DNA from: Suillus spraguei
Lineage: Eukaryota; Basidiomycota; Agaricomycetes; Boletales; Suillaceae
Assembly: GCA_016800925.1 (NCBI GenBank)
Contig: JABCPU010000005.1
Coordinates: 372,001 to 436,000, forward strand
DNA length: 64,000 nucleotides
Direction: 5' to 3'
Shown: one piece after another, positions 10,708-21,912 of the stretch
Position numbering within the stretch: the stretch's first letter is position 1
Layout: each line of letters opens with the position of its first letter
Made by a program: the position numbers and the translations under genes
The notes under the pieces: generated by a model
What the model saw: the letters and a program-made list of their open reading frames with translations, nothing else
Told to the model about the DNA's origin: nothing
Databases searched by the model: none

Positions 10708-11940
10708 TTACAGGGTAGTCAAATTACCAATTTCCGCCTTCAACTCAGCGACAATATTGTCCCCGACGCCACCCAGTAAAAAAGCTCTCAAGTTTCCTAA
10801 TGCTTTCAGTTCTCTTGACCTCCATGCCTCTGCTGACTCTCCCCCAACATGCGGTAGAAGTGTACATCGTGGGAAGGTCAATAAACGCGGATCTACGCGT
10901 GGCTCATCGGGGTATACATCCAAACCGACTGATGAAAGCTAAAACTTGTGAGAAAAGACAACAAAACGATAGAAGAAGTGTTACATGACCGTCCTCCAGT
11001 GCTCGTATCACAGCCTCTTGGTTCACTATTCGTCCTCGTGACGTATTGAGAAGAATACTACCCCGTTGCAGGGTCCTGATCTCCTTTTCTCCAATCGTAC
11101 CAACTGTGGATTGGTTGAGAGGGATATGTACGCTCAGTACGTCGGCCTGTTTGCACAATTCCTCTATGCTTGAGACGTATTCGCACCAGTCTGGTGCAGA
11201 TTCTGCCTTCCTTCGTGAAAAGTATATGATGCGCATTGGAAAGGCGTGCGCAAGGTGAGCGAATCTCAAGCCGATGCCACCTAATCCCAATATACCAAGC
11301 GTGCGCCCAGTAACGTCATGAACTTGGGCTGCATTATAGGGTTTTTTCCATGTACCAGAGCGAAGGGAGCGTTCTGCCATCGAAAAGTGCCGCAGGCACG
11401 ATAGCATAAGGTATAAAGTGGCAGTAGCAGTGGCATCTTCATTTGCTCTTGGAGTATTTGACACCATTATTCCTGGGGCAAACACATGGTAGCAACAGTT
11501 TATCCTGACCGAGAGCAGACATTACCTCGTTCTTTGCAAGCTTGCACATCGATTTCATCGTAACCACTGCCATTATGAGCGATCCAGCGAACCATGCTCA
11601 TATCGGCTAGAGCGTGAATTAACGGTGCGTCAAATTTTCCTATGACTTCAGAAGATGCATTGCGCCTGTACACGGCGACAGTCCCTTCATACGGCCCACC
11701 GGGCCCGAATGAGGAGAGGAAATGAGAACGAGATCCTGAAACCAGATGCTGAAGAGGAAAAGTGGTAAAGCTAGAGGTATAATTAAAGGGAAACCTACTT
11801 ACTACGACTTCGGCGATCCCCTGAAACATCTCTTCGAGCTCATCCTGGACATACTCGACCTCACCTGAGACAAGTCAGGGTCCAAATCATCATCGGATAA
11901 ACCTAGAAAACCGACCGCACAATAGCACGCGGGGGAGCAT
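10708..11940 (-). CDS. D-isomer-specific 2-hydroxyacid dehydrogenase (glyoxylate/hydroxypyruvate reductase-like)
   Basis: NAD(P)-dependent reductase of 2-keto acids, probably glyoxylate or hydroxypyruvate. Five exons join in frame: 11940-11916, 11864-11803, 11748-11526, 11472-10985 and 10938-10708, 1029 nt giving 342 residues, the normal family length. Splicing restores FGPGGPYEGTVAVYRRN and WIAHNGSGYDEIDVQACKER in the substrate domain, then GRTLGILGLGGIGLR, the Rossmann GxGxxG loop. Catalytic landmarks follow: LLNTSRGRIVNQEA (Arg), LDVYPDEP (Glu) and LLPHVGGES (His). The product starts LPRVLLCG as relatives do. The first intron, with a short 25-nt first exon, is the least certain. A TATATATA at 12061-12068 lies about 120 bp upstream. 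The gene looks intact. Confidence 0.92.
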
Positions 11941-12060
11941 TTCAGTGTATGCCGTTTATCTGCTAATATGTTCGACGGGGATTGACGGACCACCAGGAGA
12001 GGTGTTGTTCGCTAAAGATAGGTAAAAGTAAGGACAGGTTTTTATATCTGAGCGAGTGGC

Positions 12061-12068
12061 TATATATA
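12061..12068 (-). promoter_or_regulatory. TATA-box candidate for the 2-hydroxyacid dehydrogenase
   Basis: TATATATA about 120 bp upstream of the ATG at 11940 on the same strand. Position and sequence are plausible for a fungal core promoter; no further evidence. Confidence 0.4.
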
Positions 12069-12120
12069 GGCTTAGCCTGAGTAGTGATATCCTAAACAGA
12101 ATGAGAGGGTCAGCGCGGTT

Positions 12121-12340
12121 GGGGTAGCAGTAACTTCCTGTTGAGAACTTTCGCAGGTTCGAAACCGCTACCATTCCCATTATCCTAGCGTTCCTCTTGC
12201 CCTACCTAACAGGCTCTTATATTAGGAGACGGATGGCTGCAGCGGGTGCTAAGAACATGGTCTGCTTCGCGACGCTCTGCTGGACGCTCTGGCTTGGGCT
12301 TCGCTGATCCAAGGCCAGTCGCTAATCTTTGTCGATCGAA
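12121..12340. repeat. Dispersed repeat, copy 1 (GGGGTAGC family, SINE-like)
   Basis: Shares its order of words with a second copy at 28594-28790: GGGGTAGC at the start, GCTACCATTCCC/GCTACAATCCCC about 50 bp later, CAGGTGCTAAGG-like and CTCTGCTGGACGCT-like blocks, then GGGCTTCGCT. Copy 1 has GGTTCGAAACC at 12151, an exact fit to the tRNA B-box consensus, and GGTAGC pairs with GCTACC across the head. A tRNA-related SINE is possible, but the A-box is weak and no poly-A/T tail or duplication is clear. Confidence 0.5.
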
Positions 12341-12578
12341 CACCATGGGACTCAAAATAACTGATAGACATACCATGAGGTAACTTAAATCCTTACAAAA
12401 AGCTTGAAGGCAAATAAATTTATGCACAATTATCAGACATTTCAGACTATCGCTTTTAATGCCATTTCCGTCAGGAACGTTTCAACCTCGTTTGGTACAA
12501 GTAGAAGGCAATCCATTACTGACATGCCTACTAAAATCTATTCTCTATCATCTGTTGAAGTAACTTCAAACATGCGCA

Positions 12579-14196
12579 TTAAAGGTACGGTATGAAGCTC
12601 ACCAAAGCAGCAATCTTCGACACCCCTCTGATTTTCTTGCATTCCTCTTGAACGTTGTACCCGTAGCTAGTATTAAGCGTTCCAGAATCATAGTGGCGCT
12701 TCAAGTACCTAGGAAACAAAACATAGCGGGTGCTCAGATGTCATGGTCATGGTCTGTGAGCGGTTGTGATAAGCCTGAGAACGAACCGGAGGCAAACTTC
12801 CTCCTTGAAGTCCTGGTATATCTTACGGTTACTCTTGCGCTGATACAAATCCCAATATCAAGAGTCGTCGACTACGAGAGAACAATGGATACCTCAAGTT
12901 TTCGCGCTTCCTCCTCGTATGGGTGACTCTGGTGCACGAGGAAGTGATCCGCAAGGACATAAAACGACATGCCGGACAGGTACATCTCATAGAGACAAGC
13001 GGCCTTGTTCCCTCCATATCCAATGAAGCGTTCATCGCACCTGGAAAGACAAAGACTACATTAGACAGAGCAAGACAGATTTTTGACTCGGATTTGGTTG
13101 GCACCATGGAGGCCCTTCCTTTCTGAAGATCACATAAGGCTCGTACGCCGGGTGGTACTGCGTGACCTTGTAAACTTCACCAGGGACAGCTGAATAGAAT
13201 CGCGGATAATCTGTGCTGTTGTGGCCAGGAGCCCAAGTGCGGTGGAACATATCGATCTTCTTCGCCTTGACCAGCGAAAGCAAAGTCTAAACAGTGTCAT
13301 TCAGTAACTTCCTGGATCATGTCGCTCGTCATCTAGACCTGTTTATCGCGAGGAAAATATTTCTGGTCCTGGCCATCTTGCTGTTTGACATATTCGAACG
13401 CAGGCACCACAAGAGCACCATGTCCCTCCTTAAGAATTCGACCGATCTTAGCATCTAGACTAGCCCTGATGGCGGAACGGAAGTTGGTGCAAATGGCAAA
13501 GTCAACGTCAAGCATCATGACAAATTCAGTACGGGCAAAGAGACGCGCAGTATTTCGCCAAGTATTCAATTGACGGTCGAAGGGCGTGAGAACGAGGTGT
13601 ATGTCGACGTAGGTTGACATCGCCGGCGTTGACGTATACAAGTCATGCAAAGCATCCAGAAGGGCATGAGTTGCACTAGGTTTGACATGGACGGTTGCAG
13701 AAATCGGACCTTCGACAAAAAAATAAGAGCACAAACGATTGCAAAACCGGAGCAGACCTTGGTAATGTGTCACAAGCTCGGAAAAGACCTTGAATCGATT
13801 GAATGTGACGAGAGTGGTGATTGTAATATCGTTCTGTTCAAATGTCCTTGAAGCCCTGTAGTAGTAAGGAACCACTTTGAGAGGGTGCATAGACTGCGAG
13901 AATGCCTTGGAGAGAAAAAGATCTTCGCTGATTGGAATCCCGTCTGTTGCCTTGGCAGCTGCATGTTCGGGCAACAACGAGGATGCAGGCCAAAGTAACA
14001 TTTCCTGAGACGTTCTGCCAGCGACCTCGGCATTTTGATGAACTTTGGCAACGGCTGTATCGTAGGAGGCCATATACAACCTCGCAAATGTCCGTATTGG
14101 AGACAGAATATGATTTGTTGTATAGAGGACGGCGACCACAACATACAAAGAAGCTGCCAGACGGACAAACCTGAGGCCACAACTGAAATATGACAT
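12579..14196 (-). CDS. LARGE-like glycosyltransferase (GT49 family), type II membrane protein
   Basis: Putative Golgi glycosyltransferase. Exons 14196-13339, 13286-13105, 13040-12893, 12839-12787 and 12708-12579 give 1371 nt, 456 residues, and every junction keeps the frame. The N-terminus has a single hydrophobic signal-anchor (LAASLYVVVAVLYTTNHIL, about residues 13-31). The central part contains FVMMLDVDFAICTNF, a DxD-type nucleotide-sugar/metal site. The second exon carries APGHNSTDYPRFY and YHPAYEPYVIFRKEGPPW, followed after splicing by CDERFIGYGGNKAACLYEM and HFLVHQSHPYEEEARKLE, all typical of the Glyco_transf_49 domain. The human LARGE relatives build a xylose-glucuronate polymer; the fungal substrate is unknown. 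The start lies about 180 bp from the divergent PTAR1-like gene, so the two may share a promoter. Confidence 0.88.
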
Positions 14197-14377
14197 GTTC
14201 CAAGCAGTGGGATATAAGTGTTGCTAGTTTCCGAATCCCTTGCGTGCAGATTGCACAATATTGTAATGAGAGTTGATGCTGATGGTAAATCTGAGCCTAG
14301 CCTGTGAGTCGTGACACACTGCTACTAAAAGTTCCGCAAATGTGCGTCAACGCATAGCTCAACGCCCAAGATCCAGC
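14197..14377. promoter_or_regulatory. Divergent promoter region of GT49 and PTAR1-like genes
   Basis: Only 181 bp separate the two start codons, so both 5' regulatory regions must lie here or overlap upstream transcribed sequence. No TATA box is obvious. Confidence 0.5.
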
Positions 14378-15508
14378 ATGACTGTGACGGATGCATCAGC
14401 CTCGACTTGCTTCAGGTCACTTGCTTCGTTGTTACTCAAACCTCCGTGAGCTATCATAGAATTACCTTGTTGACGTTACGGCTCATGTGGCCTGCGTTAT
14501 CATAGCGCAACTATTGAGGTCCTCCCTGGCGATGCATCTATCTGGATCCCAGACGTTGCAGAACGATCTCGATCTCCTTTTCTGTTCACGGAGAATAATC
14601 TCGGTGTACCCGAGAAAGAACTTCGTCGGTCATACCTCTTTGCCGTGCCTATGTTCTCTGCCGCACGCAAGGCTTCCGGATTTCATGCACTCGAGAATTC
14701 ATCCAACCACATCATGTCTTCGATGATTCAGGACTTAATCGATTCTTCTGCTGTCCTTATTTTGACGAATCCAGCTCACCAAACTGCGCTCAATGCTAGA
14801 AAGCATCTCATTGTACGGAATCTCATCAATACGGGGCAAGAACTCGAGTTTACAGCCGCTCTACTTTCGAGCAGGCACTGTTGCAAACAGGGCGAGCTAT
14901 GGTATCACAGACGATGGCTTCTCCAACGCATACATCCAATCTCAAGCTTTCCTCAAGGGTTGGTTGCTGATGAAGTTCCCGATTCACCAAATTTCTACCT
15001 TCCCCCGAATGACCTTTCTGTGGAAATTAATGTTGTCGCTAGAGCTTGCGAGCTCTATCCCCGCAATTATTTTGGCTGGACCCATCGCACTATATGCATT
15101 CAATCTGCCCTCGTACCCGGAGTGCATTCTACCACCTCAGACGTGTTCACTGAAATATTACCGAAAGAGATCATCTCCGTCATGCAGTGGATTGAGTCTC
15201 ACGTCTCCGACTATAGTGCTGTTCATCATCTTGCACGTCTCACTGAAGACGCGGAAAGCGATTCCCTGCCAGACAATCTACTTCCCATGATCGAACACGC
15301 TCTCACACTCGTACGTGCATTTCCAGAGCATGAAACGCTTTGGCAATATCTCCGCGTATTTTGGAACGAGATGGACGTCACTACAACGTTTATTGCGTCA
15401 TTTGTGCTCCCCCTACAAAGTACTGGGATGGCGGAGCAGGAGAACAAGGCTCGTGCCGTGCAACATGCCTGCCACTTCCTCGAGTGGAGGAATGGGAAGT
15501 TGAAGTGA
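14378..15508 (+). CDS. Protein prenyltransferase alpha-subunit repeat protein (PTAR1-like)
   Basis: Helical-repeat protein related to farnesyl/Rab geranylgeranyl transferase alpha subunits. Human PTAR1 pairs with a beta subunit to prenylate targets such as YKT6; whether the fungal protein does the same is inference. Two exons, 14378-14445 and 14506-15508, give 1071 nt, 356 residues. The first exon encodes MTVTDASASTCFRSLASLLL and is joined through a GTGAGC...CATAG intron to the second with no frame change. The PPTA-type repeat motif is seen as GELWYHRRWLL (about residue 160) and NYFGWTHRTI (about residue 210). A later repeat is weaker (SDYSAVHHLARL). No frameshift. Starting at the internal Met at 14645 would drop about 67 residues; the spliced start is preferred because the frame is open throughout. 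Confidence 0.82.
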
Positions 15509-16844
15509 CGCAACTACTTGTGTTGCGCAGTGCGTGCTGTATATGTATATGCTACCGACTATAGTTCATGGGGCGCTGCTGACGCTCCCGGCGGGTTCCT
15601 CTTCACTTCATGTGACAGACTTCAAGTTTTGTTGCTGACCTAATTCATGGATGGCCAGCAGTCGACACGTATGGTATGACACTGTTGGTGACCAGCGACA
15701 CTCCAGAATCCGGATACTCGCCGTACACAGCTCTGCGCTAATCACTGTATTTGACCAGCTATTGCTATCGGTAGGCGAGGAGCACGACAAGAACTCAATC
15801 AGCTATGACTGACCCTTGATCTGGTTGACCTTTTCTCAAACAACTTGGACAAAAAATTAAAGAACACCTTGATTCCTCGCTCGGTGACGTTCACGGTCCG
15901 GTTGGACCGAGATCTGATAATGTCATCAAACTCGGCATTATAAGATAAACATGTCGATTATGCTGTGCGATATAAAAGAACTAAGTATATGATATCATCA
16001 GCCTACCGAAGTACCTGCCGGGCTCACGATCAATGGAGAGAGAGAATTTCCATATTTATATATCACAACAAACAATCAAGACGCGGTGCTCTGCGAGCTG
16101 TCTCAGGATAATAGTGTACGAGGAAAGGAAAACGGTACAACCAATGTCAATTCAGAGGTATCTGCAATATGGAAAGCCAGACCAGGTCTACCTTCCAAGG
16201 TTTCTAAGTACTTCTCGGAACCTTCTTGGTAAGGTAACTACTGGCCTGCGAACACCTTGTGCGACTCACCTGATCGAAAATTTTAAAATTTATAGACCTT
16301 CAGTATAATCCGCGTGCAGGAGTTTCGGCTGCAAGAAACATACCTTGTGAAAACAGACGATGAAAAAGCATAGTATTAATTTATGCCTGCGAAGCATAAA
16401 CCATGCCAAGATGCAATGGCTTCCAGAGAAGGCTTATCGGATATATGTTCCACCTTGGTGAACAGTAATTGCCATGATTTAGACACACCTTCATACTATG
16501 TGCCCCGATAGTAAAGAATGTTCAACATACGTCTCTCTACCTGCAATGTTCTTATTGATCACGAGTGCATTCTGTCAATATTAATGTTGCAACAACACTT
16601 TGGACGGGGGCTAAGACCTGTTAAGATGAACCTCTAAGGAAATCATCCATGATGTAAGGATTGTGTATCCTCTACGCCCAGACCAAGGCTTCAGATAAAC
16701 ACCTTGAACGCTCAATGCGTTCGAGACCGTCCACGTGACATAAGGATGCGATCAGTGTCACATCGCATCCGAAAGTCAAACCTTCTTCTTTTCATTCCTT
16801 ACTTCACTGCCGTCTTCAACCCACATGCTTTCCGTCCCTATTAC
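15509..16844. other. Intergenic, no gene recognised
   Basis: Only short ORFs without family resemblance. The first part is the 3' flank of the PTAR1-like gene. Nothing repeated elsewhere in the window was noticed. Confidence 0.4.
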
Positions 16845-16851
16845 TATAAAA
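16845..16851 (+). promoter_or_regulatory. TATA box with pyrimidine-rich leader
   Basis: TATAAAA followed over about 70 bp by a strongly CT-rich stretch (for example TTCTTTTCCCTCGCTTCTGA near 16882). A TATA box followed by a CT-rich leader is typical of expressed basidiomycete genes, so this is probably a real promoter even though the gene it drives is uncertain. Confidence 0.5.
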
Positions 16852-17009
16852 CTCGCTCGTTATCTCTGTCTACTTTCAGTTCTTTTCCCTCGCTTCTGAC
16901 TCACTATTTTCCTCGCCACTGTCAAAAATGCTCACTCGATCTTCACGCCCTCATTATTTTCTGTGGCGTATCCTCGACGAAACCTTATCATTTTCTGTAT
17001 ATCTAGCTC

Positions 17010-17180
17010 ATGTACACTTTGGTATCGAACAGCGAATTCTACCTTAGAAGATCCCCGCTCAAAAGCACCTTAGAGAAAGCCTTGAGACGTCCTGTTCCGC
17101 CACTTGCCCCAAAGTCTAGATCTGAGCACGCTTACCAACAACAATCCGTTCCTATCCGTTATCGCTCATCTCGCATCTAA
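17010..17180 (+). CDS. Small basic protein, 56 residues, unknown
   Basis: ATG TAC ACT at 17010 opens a 57-codon frame ending in TAA at 17178-17180. The product is basic and rich in Arg, Ser and Pro (EFYLRRSPLKSTLEKALRRP) with no signal peptide, membrane segment or CaaX end. It lies about 160 bp downstream of a good TATA box and CT-rich leader, which is the main reason to list it. A competing upstream ATG at 16928 (MLTRSSRPHYFLWRILDETL) opens a 39-codon frame and could be an upstream ORF or the true product. I do not recognise either peptide. It could also be a non-coding transcript that runs toward the tRNA-like array. Confidence 0.3.
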   Translation: MYTLVSNSEFYLRRSPLKSTLEKALRRPVPPLAPKSRSEHAYQQQSVPIRYRSSRI

Positions 17181-17262
17181 AAACTTCATCGTCTTGCTCA
17201 CCAATTCCCTGCCGGACTCACCACCAGCCTTACAATGAGTGAATGCCAAGGTGCGTTTTGAT

Positions 17263-18646
17263 GGAAAAAAACCTTGTCGTCGGCAGGTTTTGAACCTGCA
17301 CAGTGCAAGGGAAACAGATTTTGATTCTGTTGTGGCAACCATTATGTTGAGACCTGTTGCAGTGAGCTTCTAAAGAAATCATCCATGAGTGAATATCAAG
17401 ATGTGTTCAGATGGAAAAAACCTCGTCGGCAGATTTCGAACCTGCACAGTCCTAGGGAAACAGATTTTGAATATGTTATAGTAACCACCTGGTTAAGACC
17501 AGTTGGTTCAACTTCTAAAGAAACCATCTATGAGTGAATATCGAGGTGTGTTCCGATAGAAAAACCTTGTCGGCAGGTTTCGAACCTGCACAGTCCAAGA
17601 ACACAGATTTTGATTCTGACGTGGTAACCATTTGGCTGAGACCAGTTCCAGTGAAGTGCTGATAAACCATCCATGAGTGAATTTCGAGGTATATTCCGAT
17701 AGAAAAAAACCTCATCGTCGGTTCGAATCTGCACAGTCCAAGAGAAACAGATTTTAATTCTGTTGTGGCAACCACCTGGTTAATACCAGTTACGGTGTAC
17801 TTCTAAAGAGACCATCAATGGATGAATGTCAACGTGTGCTGCGATAGAAAAAACTGTGGTTCAGTAGGTTTCGAACCTGCATAGTCCAAGAGAAACAGAT
17901 TTTGATTCTGTTGTGGTAACTACCTGGCTAAGACCAGTTACGGTGAACTTCTAAAGAGACCATCCATGAATGAATGTCAATGTGTGTTCCGATAGAAACA
18001 AACTGTAGTTCAGCAGGTTTAGAATCTGCATAATCCAAGAGACACAGATTTGATTCCTCCGTTGTTGTAACACAGTTGAAAACTTATGGGGGCCCTGATT
18101 GACGCGGGCCGAAAAGATGACATGGACAATAAAGTCCGAGTCTGCACGTCCACGAGACAATAAAACTGCCCCGACGAGAGACGAAGACTGAGATAATTCT
18201 AATTCACCATCATCAATATGATTGACATGACCACTAAGTATACACGGTGAGTGAATATCAAGTGTGTTCCGATAAAAAAACCTTGTCGGCAGGTTTCGAG
18301 CCTGCACAGCCCAAGAGAAACAGGTTATGGTAACCGCCCGGCTAAGACCAGTTATGGTGAGCTTCTAAGGAAACCATCCGTGAGTGAATATTAAGGTATG
18401 TTCCGATAGAAAAGAAACCTCGGCAGGTTTCGAACCTGCGCAGTCAAAGGGAAACAGATTTTGATTCTGTTATGGTAACCACCTGGCTAATACCAGTTAC
18501 GGTGCAAGAGACCATCCATGAATGAATGTCAATGTGTGTTCCTGTAGGAAAAAAACTGTAGTTCAGCAGGTTTCGAACCTAGAGAAACAGATTTGATTCC
18601 GTTGTGGAAACCACACTAGCCAGGCTCTTCCACTTGAGGAGACTTC
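17263..18646 (-). repeat. Tandem array of about nine tRNA-like units
   Basis: Units lie at about 17263-17360, 17414-17503, 17559-17646, 17703-17790, 17848-17938, 17996-18075, 18274-18351, 18409-18497 and 18548-18646, mostly 130-150 bp apart. On the minus strand the consensus has an A-box-like start (CTGGTCTTAGCCAGGTGG), an anticodon-like arm (ACAGA, loop ATCAAAA, TCTGT), a longish variable region and a T-arm with GCAGG TTCGAAA CCTGC. That T-arm contains a canonical B-box, GGTTCGAAACC. Most units are followed within about 10-12 nt by a run of 5-7 T, the RNA polymerase III stop signal. The long variable region and a CAA anticodon would suit a Leu-type tRNA. However, the D-arm does not fold properly, only five of seven acceptor pairs form, and unit 7 lacks the anticodon arm. 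I therefore call them tRNA-derived repeats and not functional tRNA genes. Confidence 0.7.
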
Positions 18647-18820
18647 CTAAGTTGAAACTTTTTGGGCCCCTGATTGACGCGACCCGAAAAAGATGACACG
18701 TACAATAAAGTTCAAGTCTGAATGTCTATGAGACTCCCCGACGAGAGACGAAGACTGAGGTAATTCTAATTCACTATCATCAGCAGGTTCAATGTGATTG
18801 ACGATACCACTAAGTATACA
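18064..18820. repeat. Higher-order duplication in the tRNA-like array (spacer copies 18064-18245 and 18640-18820)
   Basis: The two spacers share, in order, GATTGACGCG, AAAAGATGACA, ACAATAAAGT, CCCCGACGAGAGACGAAGAC, TAATTCTAATTCAC and CACTAAGTATACA. Each follows a degenerate last unit, so a block of tRNA-like units plus spacer was duplicated as a whole. Confidence 0.8.
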
Positions 18821-20390
18821 TGAAGTTTCTATAAACACAGAAGGAAATCAGCAGATATTGAAAACGAGGACAATGAGACTTGAAGGACAGACATAGAGAA
18901 TCGGAGACGGGAGCCTCGTCTTCCCATAAAACAGCGGTCACGCAGCAATCCAATTGATTCATCCCAAACACAACATCGATACCATACGCGACCTCGAGAT
19001 CGACATCGGAAGTGAGTGCGCGGCAGAGCCCGTGGGAATTTCAGCGAAACGCGAACTTGGGCCCAAATGGCCAAGCGAACGAGCAATCGAGGAAGAGACG
19101 AGAAGAATGCGATTCAATGTCAAAAGCGATAGACACAGGAAGACGACCGATTTGAATGAGGTCCCAGTGGTAAAACACGATATAACCCACTCTCTTACGG
19201 TAGCGGAAATAAATCTACATGTCACATTAGAATGGTCGCAGAGGGCGCTCAGAGGCCGATAGAAGCACTTACTAGAAAGGTTCTGAGAAGTGGAAACCTT
19301 GGAAATAGAGGACAGCGGTCTGGCCAGTGGTTTTCTGAGTTTCCATACTGCAAAGTACAGGTTACGTCACTGTATTGTGTTCCAGAAACTGATCAACGTA
19401 GTACTCTTCCTTATCGCGCGGGGATGAGCAACACAACGAAGTCATTATGACCCTCCGGATATCACTAAGAGTTGTAGTCAGTAGGTGAACAATGAAAGAC
19501 TGCTAGTTGCTCCGAGCGATGCTGAAGCAGCTGTGATACGTGTGGTTTTACTTATTAGCCTTGCGTGACTGTTTCCATTCGGGTGTTTTGGAAGTACGTA
19601 TAATCGCCGTATTTGGTTCTATGCAGGGATAAGCAGTCGGATTCTTGGGCATCGCTAGCCTTGCAAAAAACAGTGGACACTGGACGTGCAGCAGGATCGT
19701 TGTTTTGCATAGGACTTGCTGTTCGCATGCAGACAGGAAAGCCTATTACTTTACTTTAATAAGCCCGGCCCTGGATTCGTTTGACCAAAATCGGAGAGAT
19801 AGACTCAGGCGAACAAGGATGTGACACTATACCCCGCATGACGATGGTCTAGGTAAATAGCGCCGGCGTGGATCCCATTAACAATCCTGAGGCGCCCGCT
19901 CCGGAGCAACTGGATGGTTTAATAGTTGAGATGTGTCCTCCGAGATAGAGCGTGGCTCGGCAGAGTCTGGAACTCTTGCTCTCCAAACGGGACGGATCCG
20001 ACCGAGTCGAACGGGCTAGGTGTAAATCTTCCGAGTCCAGGCTGATAAACTAGCAGGACCTCGATTAGAACGATGCCGATTTGTACCACTGTGACATCAT
20101 AAAGATAGGGTGACACATTCCTTGAGACGCCTCGAACAAGCCTGACTGGGGTCTGAGCTAAATAAGTTGAATTCGGGGATAGTTTTGGGAGGTAACGGCA
20201 TTCTCGCGGGCAGAAGCGTCATGTAGTAGGGCCACAGGGGAGTTTAAATAGCGGACTGGAGACCTTGAACGTATACCGTCAAAGCAACTTGAAGTTGTTG
20301 AAGCTCATTGTCAGCATAGCCACGTGGTCAGTTTCCTCCCAGCCTTGTGTGTCTCTTATTCCCAAGCCACATCTTTCTGGGCATCTGCAT
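18821..20390. other. Intergenic, no gene recognised
   Basis: ORFs up to 102 codons occur on both strands around 18.95-19.26 kb, but they overlap each other and resemble nothing known. From about 20.2 kb the sequence is probably the promoter and 5' UTR of the SAP/F-box gene. Confidence 0.4.
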
Positions 20391-21673
20391 ATGGCGGTGA
20401 ATACCTTTCTCATCATCCGTTCATTTCACACTAGTACTGATCTTATGACTCCCTTCAGAACCATGACAATCCATTTAAAGCTGTTTTCAATGCTTATTGT
20501 CGGCTCCCACACGACGAGCTAGTACTTTTCCTCAGAGTACGCAACCTGCCGACATCGGGTGCGGACACGGAGCTTGCATCGAGATTAGCCCAGCACGATT
20601 TCCACACCTATCATTTTCCGACGGTATCTAGTGATGCGCCGATGTCTCTCATGGACAAAGGAAAAGACACAACGGCCACAGAACGTCCTGTAGATCTTCC
20701 CGTTGAAGTTCTGGCTGAGATCTTTGATCATCTTGGTGATTGGGAGCTCTCTCGGGCATTGGGCATTCCTACTTCCTTGTCTCCTCCTAGCGAATGGAGC
20801 AACCCTGCACCCATCGACCTCTCCATGCTCACGGGTTGCATCCCCGTCGTTCGTGCAGCAGATCCTGCAGCTAATCCTCCTTCAACCCACGGCGCCATCG
20901 CGGCCGTGCGACTTGGTTACGTCAATGTGTTGGAATTTTTCGTTACGCAATATCGCCCCGTATTTTTGTCTCTCTTCAAAGACGATCTGATCCCTTTCCA
21001 CGCATCAAAGCACGGTCGCACAGACGTGCTGTCATGGTGGAAACATGGCTTCGAGCAACACCCAGACTTGATACATCCTCCAAAACCTGGGTCTATTGCT
21101 CGTGCTATCGACAGAGCCTCTCGCAGTGGCCAAGTAGGGTCTCTGGACTGGTGGGTGACTTCCGGGCTCCCAATGGACTACACAGAAGCTGCCCTCGAAG
21201 GTGCTAGCGCAAAAAATCGTATTGATGTCCTGGAATGGTGGAAGTACCAGCATCTCGCCAATAATCTGCCCCTGAAGGTCGGGCGTGTAATGGAGTTAGC
21301 TAGTCAGGCGGGGCATGTGGAAGTACTCAAGTGGTGGGCGACGTCACAGTTGGAATATACGTATGATCGTCATGTCATGCATCATGCCAGCTGTGTGGGG
21401 AAGGTGGAAGTCCTGCAGTGGTGGCTTGGAAGCGGGCTACAGATTATTTTTGACCAGGATGTGCTGACTGGTGCAACACGGCATAACAGAAGCGAAGTGC
21501 TGGAATGGTGGGATAAAAGTGGGTTACCAATTCAATATCGTATGTGCGACATCGAAGAAGCGCTTGAGGATGCGATTGGCGGCGGGGACAAAGCAAGGAG
21601 GTGGTGGAAGAATAAGGGTGTGGACTTTCATGCAAACGACAAGGAGTGGATGAAGCTGCAAAATTTGAACTAG
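20391..21673 (+). CDS. SAP-like / F-box-like / ankyrin-type repeat protein
   Basis: Two exons, 20391-20396 (Met-Ala only) and 20459-21673, joined by a GTGAAT...TTCAG intron, give 1221 nt, 406 residues. Residues about 13-50 are SAP-like (LPHDELVLFLRVRNLPTSGA, then ELASRLAQHDFHTYHFP), a fold usually binding DNA. A second segment (VDLPVEVLAEIFDHLGDWEL) looks like an F-box-related helix pair. From about residue 130 onward a repeat of about 30-35 residues recurs with the signature VLEWWKYQ, VLKWWATSQL, VLQWWLGSGL, VLEWWDKSGL, a Trp-rich variant of ankyrin repeats. Lineage-expanded proteins of this kind occur in basidiomycetes; substrate and role are unknown. The short first exon is chosen because upstream residues continue the SAP-like homology and no other ATG fits. 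The gene is convergent with the SWIB gene 240 bp away. Confidence 0.78.
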
Positions 21674-21912
21674 CTGGTGTTTTCCTACGCGATACTATAA
21701 TGTTGATGCACCGGCGATCCATACCATACTTACGACTTTGCTTTAAGACATTCTGGTTTCTCTTTGTACGTCCTTAGTCTGTCGCTTCGAATTCGTTGCG
21801 CAGGCCTAGGGCCAATTGCGCGAACACACAAGGCTGACTGCAAATCATAAATTATGCGTGTCGGAGATATCGGTAACCACTGTAGAACTAACGACACCTC
21901 TCCCCAGCGTTA

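Noticed and set aside
13770..14258. Minus-strand ORF of 162 codons
   Set aside because: Overlaps the first exon of the GT49 gene in another frame and lacks any motif.
17263..18646. Calling the units functional tRNA-Leu(CAA) genes
   Set aside because: D-arm and acceptor stem do not fold correctly and units have lost arms; only B-box and terminator features are well kept.
17263..18646. CRISPR-like array of direct repeats
   Set aside because: Eukaryotic context, spacers are themselves related, and the repeats have tRNA-like features.
18954..19262. Possible gene of 102 codons, or its minus-strand alternative of 88 codons
   Set aside because: Overlapping ORFs on both strands, no domain, no promoter-like sequence; chance ORFs are more likely.
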